NCBI RefSeq assembly: GCF_002778015.1
Contig: NZ_NJPP01000011.1
Coordinates: 1 to 49,705, forward strand
Source: Bartonella tribocorum
GTDB taxonomy: Bacteria; Pseudomonadota; Alphaproteobacteria; Rhizobiales; Rhizobiaceae
Direction: 5' to 3'
Length of the DNA: 49,705 nucleotides
Shown here: positions 48,605 to 49,705 of the stretch, in pieces
Numbering within the stretch: the stretch's first letter is position 1
How the letters are laid out: each line of letters starts with the position of its first letter
Program-made: the position numbers and the translations under genes
Notes under the pieces: model-generated
Told to the model about the DNA's origin: nothing
Seen by the model: the letters and a program-made list of their open reading frames with translations, nothing else
Databases searched by the model: none

Positions 48605-49009
48605 TATTTCTCCCCTTTTAGATATTTTGCTTCCTTTAATTAAAGAAAAACAAAGTGTTATAAAGACACATCAACTGTGTTTTTAGAAAAAGTCAAAAAT
48701 GTTTTCTATTATTTCGTAGGCTTAAAATTCACAGAAACTTTGTAAAAAAAATCTTTCTTAAACTATGCCTCCCAATTGATTTTTTTATTTTTTTTGTATA
48801 ACCACCACGAAAAGATAACATTCCGAATAATAATACACTAACGTATCACAACATACCTAGCAAGTTTATTTTATGATAAGGATTTACTGATAGCTCTCTA
48901 AAATATGGAGATAAATTTATTAAAAAATAAATTATTTTTCTTTTGATTACTGGACAGAGAAAATTTTAATGTTATAACCACACACGCTTTGTATTTTTTT
49001 ATGAAGCAT
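48605..49009. other. serC upstream region and tRNA-Phe promoter region
   Basis: About 405 bp, very AT-rich. On the serC strand a small inverted repeat (ACACAGTTGATGTGT) and TTGACT occur around 48.67-48.70 kb; whether this is a leader RNA is not clear. No gene. Confidence 0.45.
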
Positions 49010-49085
<76 letters not shown>

Positions 49086-49184
49086 CTATTTTTCTTTAAT
49101 ATATTGAAATATATAATTTTTTATTTAATTCTCTGTTTTTCCGACCAACTTTTAGACCACCTATTGTAGGTTATACAATTTTAC

Positions 49185-49388
49185 TTAATTTGTTGTTATT
49201 TGCTCCGTATTTTTCTCTGGAGTAAAGGCTAGAATCTCTTTCTTTCTCCACCTTACAGCTCTCCCTAGCTTGTATGGCTTTGGAAATACACCTTGAAGAA
49301 CCCAATTGCGAATCGTTGTTGTTGATACACTAAAAAGCTGTGCACATTCACGAGTTGTTACATATCTATCGCCATCATCAAATATCAT
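49185..49388 (-). CDS. AlpA-like helix-turn-helix regulator/excisionase
   Basis: The 67-residue protein has the MerR-like helix-turn-helix of AlpA/Xis proteins: YVTTRECAQLFSVSTTTIRN, then WVLQGVFPKPYKLGRAVRW with the wing, and a short tail. Such small proteins control excision or expression of integrated phages and satellites. It lies 100 bp past tRNA-Phe, the typical place for an island integrated at that tRNA. The ATG at 49386-49388 is used. Confidence 0.85.
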   Translation of the reverse strand: MIFDDGDRYVTTRECAQLFSVSTTTIRNWVLQGVFPKPYKLGRAVRWRKKEILAFTPEKNTEQITTN

Positions 49389-49466
49389 CTCATTACCTTT
49401 CTCTTTTTATATTACTTATTACTTAAATGGGTGGGGATGCTGGGAGGAGAGAGCACCCCCATAACG

Positions 49467-49705
49467 TCAAGTGGCTTTTGTCAAAATCTTTTGCATCTCT
49501 TGTTCTATTTCTGCTAAAAAGACCTCGACCGCTTGATTAATCTGTTCAATGTGTTCTTCATCACGGTGAATGCGTTTGATTTTCATGCGCAGGTATGTTG
49601 ATTGCCTCGTAAAACGTGGATCATAACTAATAAAATCACACCATTTTCACCCGGTACAAGCCATTTGGAATTGCATTTGCGCGCGATATTCAAGCTTTAT
49701 ATGGT
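49467..49705 (-). pseudogene. YqaJ-type phage recombinase, C-terminal part, interrupted and cut by the window edge
   Basis: The frame entering from the window end reads KLEYRAQMQFQMACTG, then a TGA, then KWCDFISYDPRF, MKIKRIHRDEEHIEQINQAV and a coiled tail to the TGA at 49467-49469. QMQWQMACTGRxWCDF-like and SYDPRF segments mark the nuclease core of YqaJ/lambda-exonuclease-like recombinases, which resect DNA for single-strand annealing in phages. The TGA sits where an Arg codon (CGA or AGA) is expected, so it is probably a point mutation. The N-terminal part lies outside the window. Confidence 0.75.

Noticed and set aside
48605..48760. A serC leader RNA or riboswitch
   Set aside because: Only a short inverted repeat is visible. 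The sequence could not be matched to a known RNA motif from memory.
49467..49705. Stop-codon recoding at the TGA in the YqaJ-like gene (and in the rhuM-like gene)
   Set aside because: Core genes here end normally at TGA and no recoding signal was seen, so point mutations in decaying genes are simpler.

Overview
The window looks like a chromosomal segment of a low-GC alphaproteobacterium of the order Rhizobiales, most likely a Bartonella. The reasons are the AT-rich intergenic DNA, the proteobacterial type-2 GshA, the zwf-pgl-edd operon, a tRNA-His without G-1, and the serC / purA / rpoH neighbourhood. Species assignment is inference; no comparison could be run.

Left core block (1.8-17.5 kb): gshA and rsmE, a 47-residue membrane peptide gene, an AsmA-like protein, folD, the zwf-pgl-edd operon (glucose-6-phosphate to KDPG), and a gamma-glutamylputrescine synthetase/oxidase-like pair. 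These are followed by a decayed rhuM-like gene and a MATE efflux pump.

Accessory block (about 18.4-30.65 kb): it begins at a decayed tyrosine-integrase 5' end and stops at the 3' end of tRNA-His, as islands often do. It holds four modules. (a) A frameshifted 42-residue peptide gene, a hairpin and a frameshifted MFS exporter (minus strand). (b) The 3' remnant of a HemN-like radical SAM gene coupled to an intact MFS transporter (plus strand), lying between two diverged ~150-bp direct repeats. (c) A chain of small membrane proteins ending in a broken DUF6622-like gene. (d) A minus-strand cluster with two Gly/Ala-rich bacteriocin-like peptides and five polytopic membrane proteins. Two of those are clear paralogs resembling the CPBP/YhfC intramembrane protease group. 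I read the whole block as a decaying antimicrobial-peptide (bacteriocin/RiPP-like) production, export and immunity island. Several of its genes are broken exactly at 6-8 nt poly-A/T runs.

Right core block (30.65-49.1 kb): tRNA-His, pyrD, mscL, a PAS histidine kinase of the PdhS/DivJ/PleC type, an FtsK-type translocase without an N-terminal membrane domain, an aldehyde dehydrogenase, an RluD-family pseudouridine synthase, rpoH, a conserved membrane protein of unknown function, purA, serC and tRNA-Phe. Two more decayed copies of the same integrase 5' end lie in long gene-free gaps at 32.7-32.9 and 36.8-37.0 kb. Directly after tRNA-Phe another phage-type element begins: an AlpA-like helix-turn-helix gene and a YqaJ-type recombinase remnant that runs off the window.
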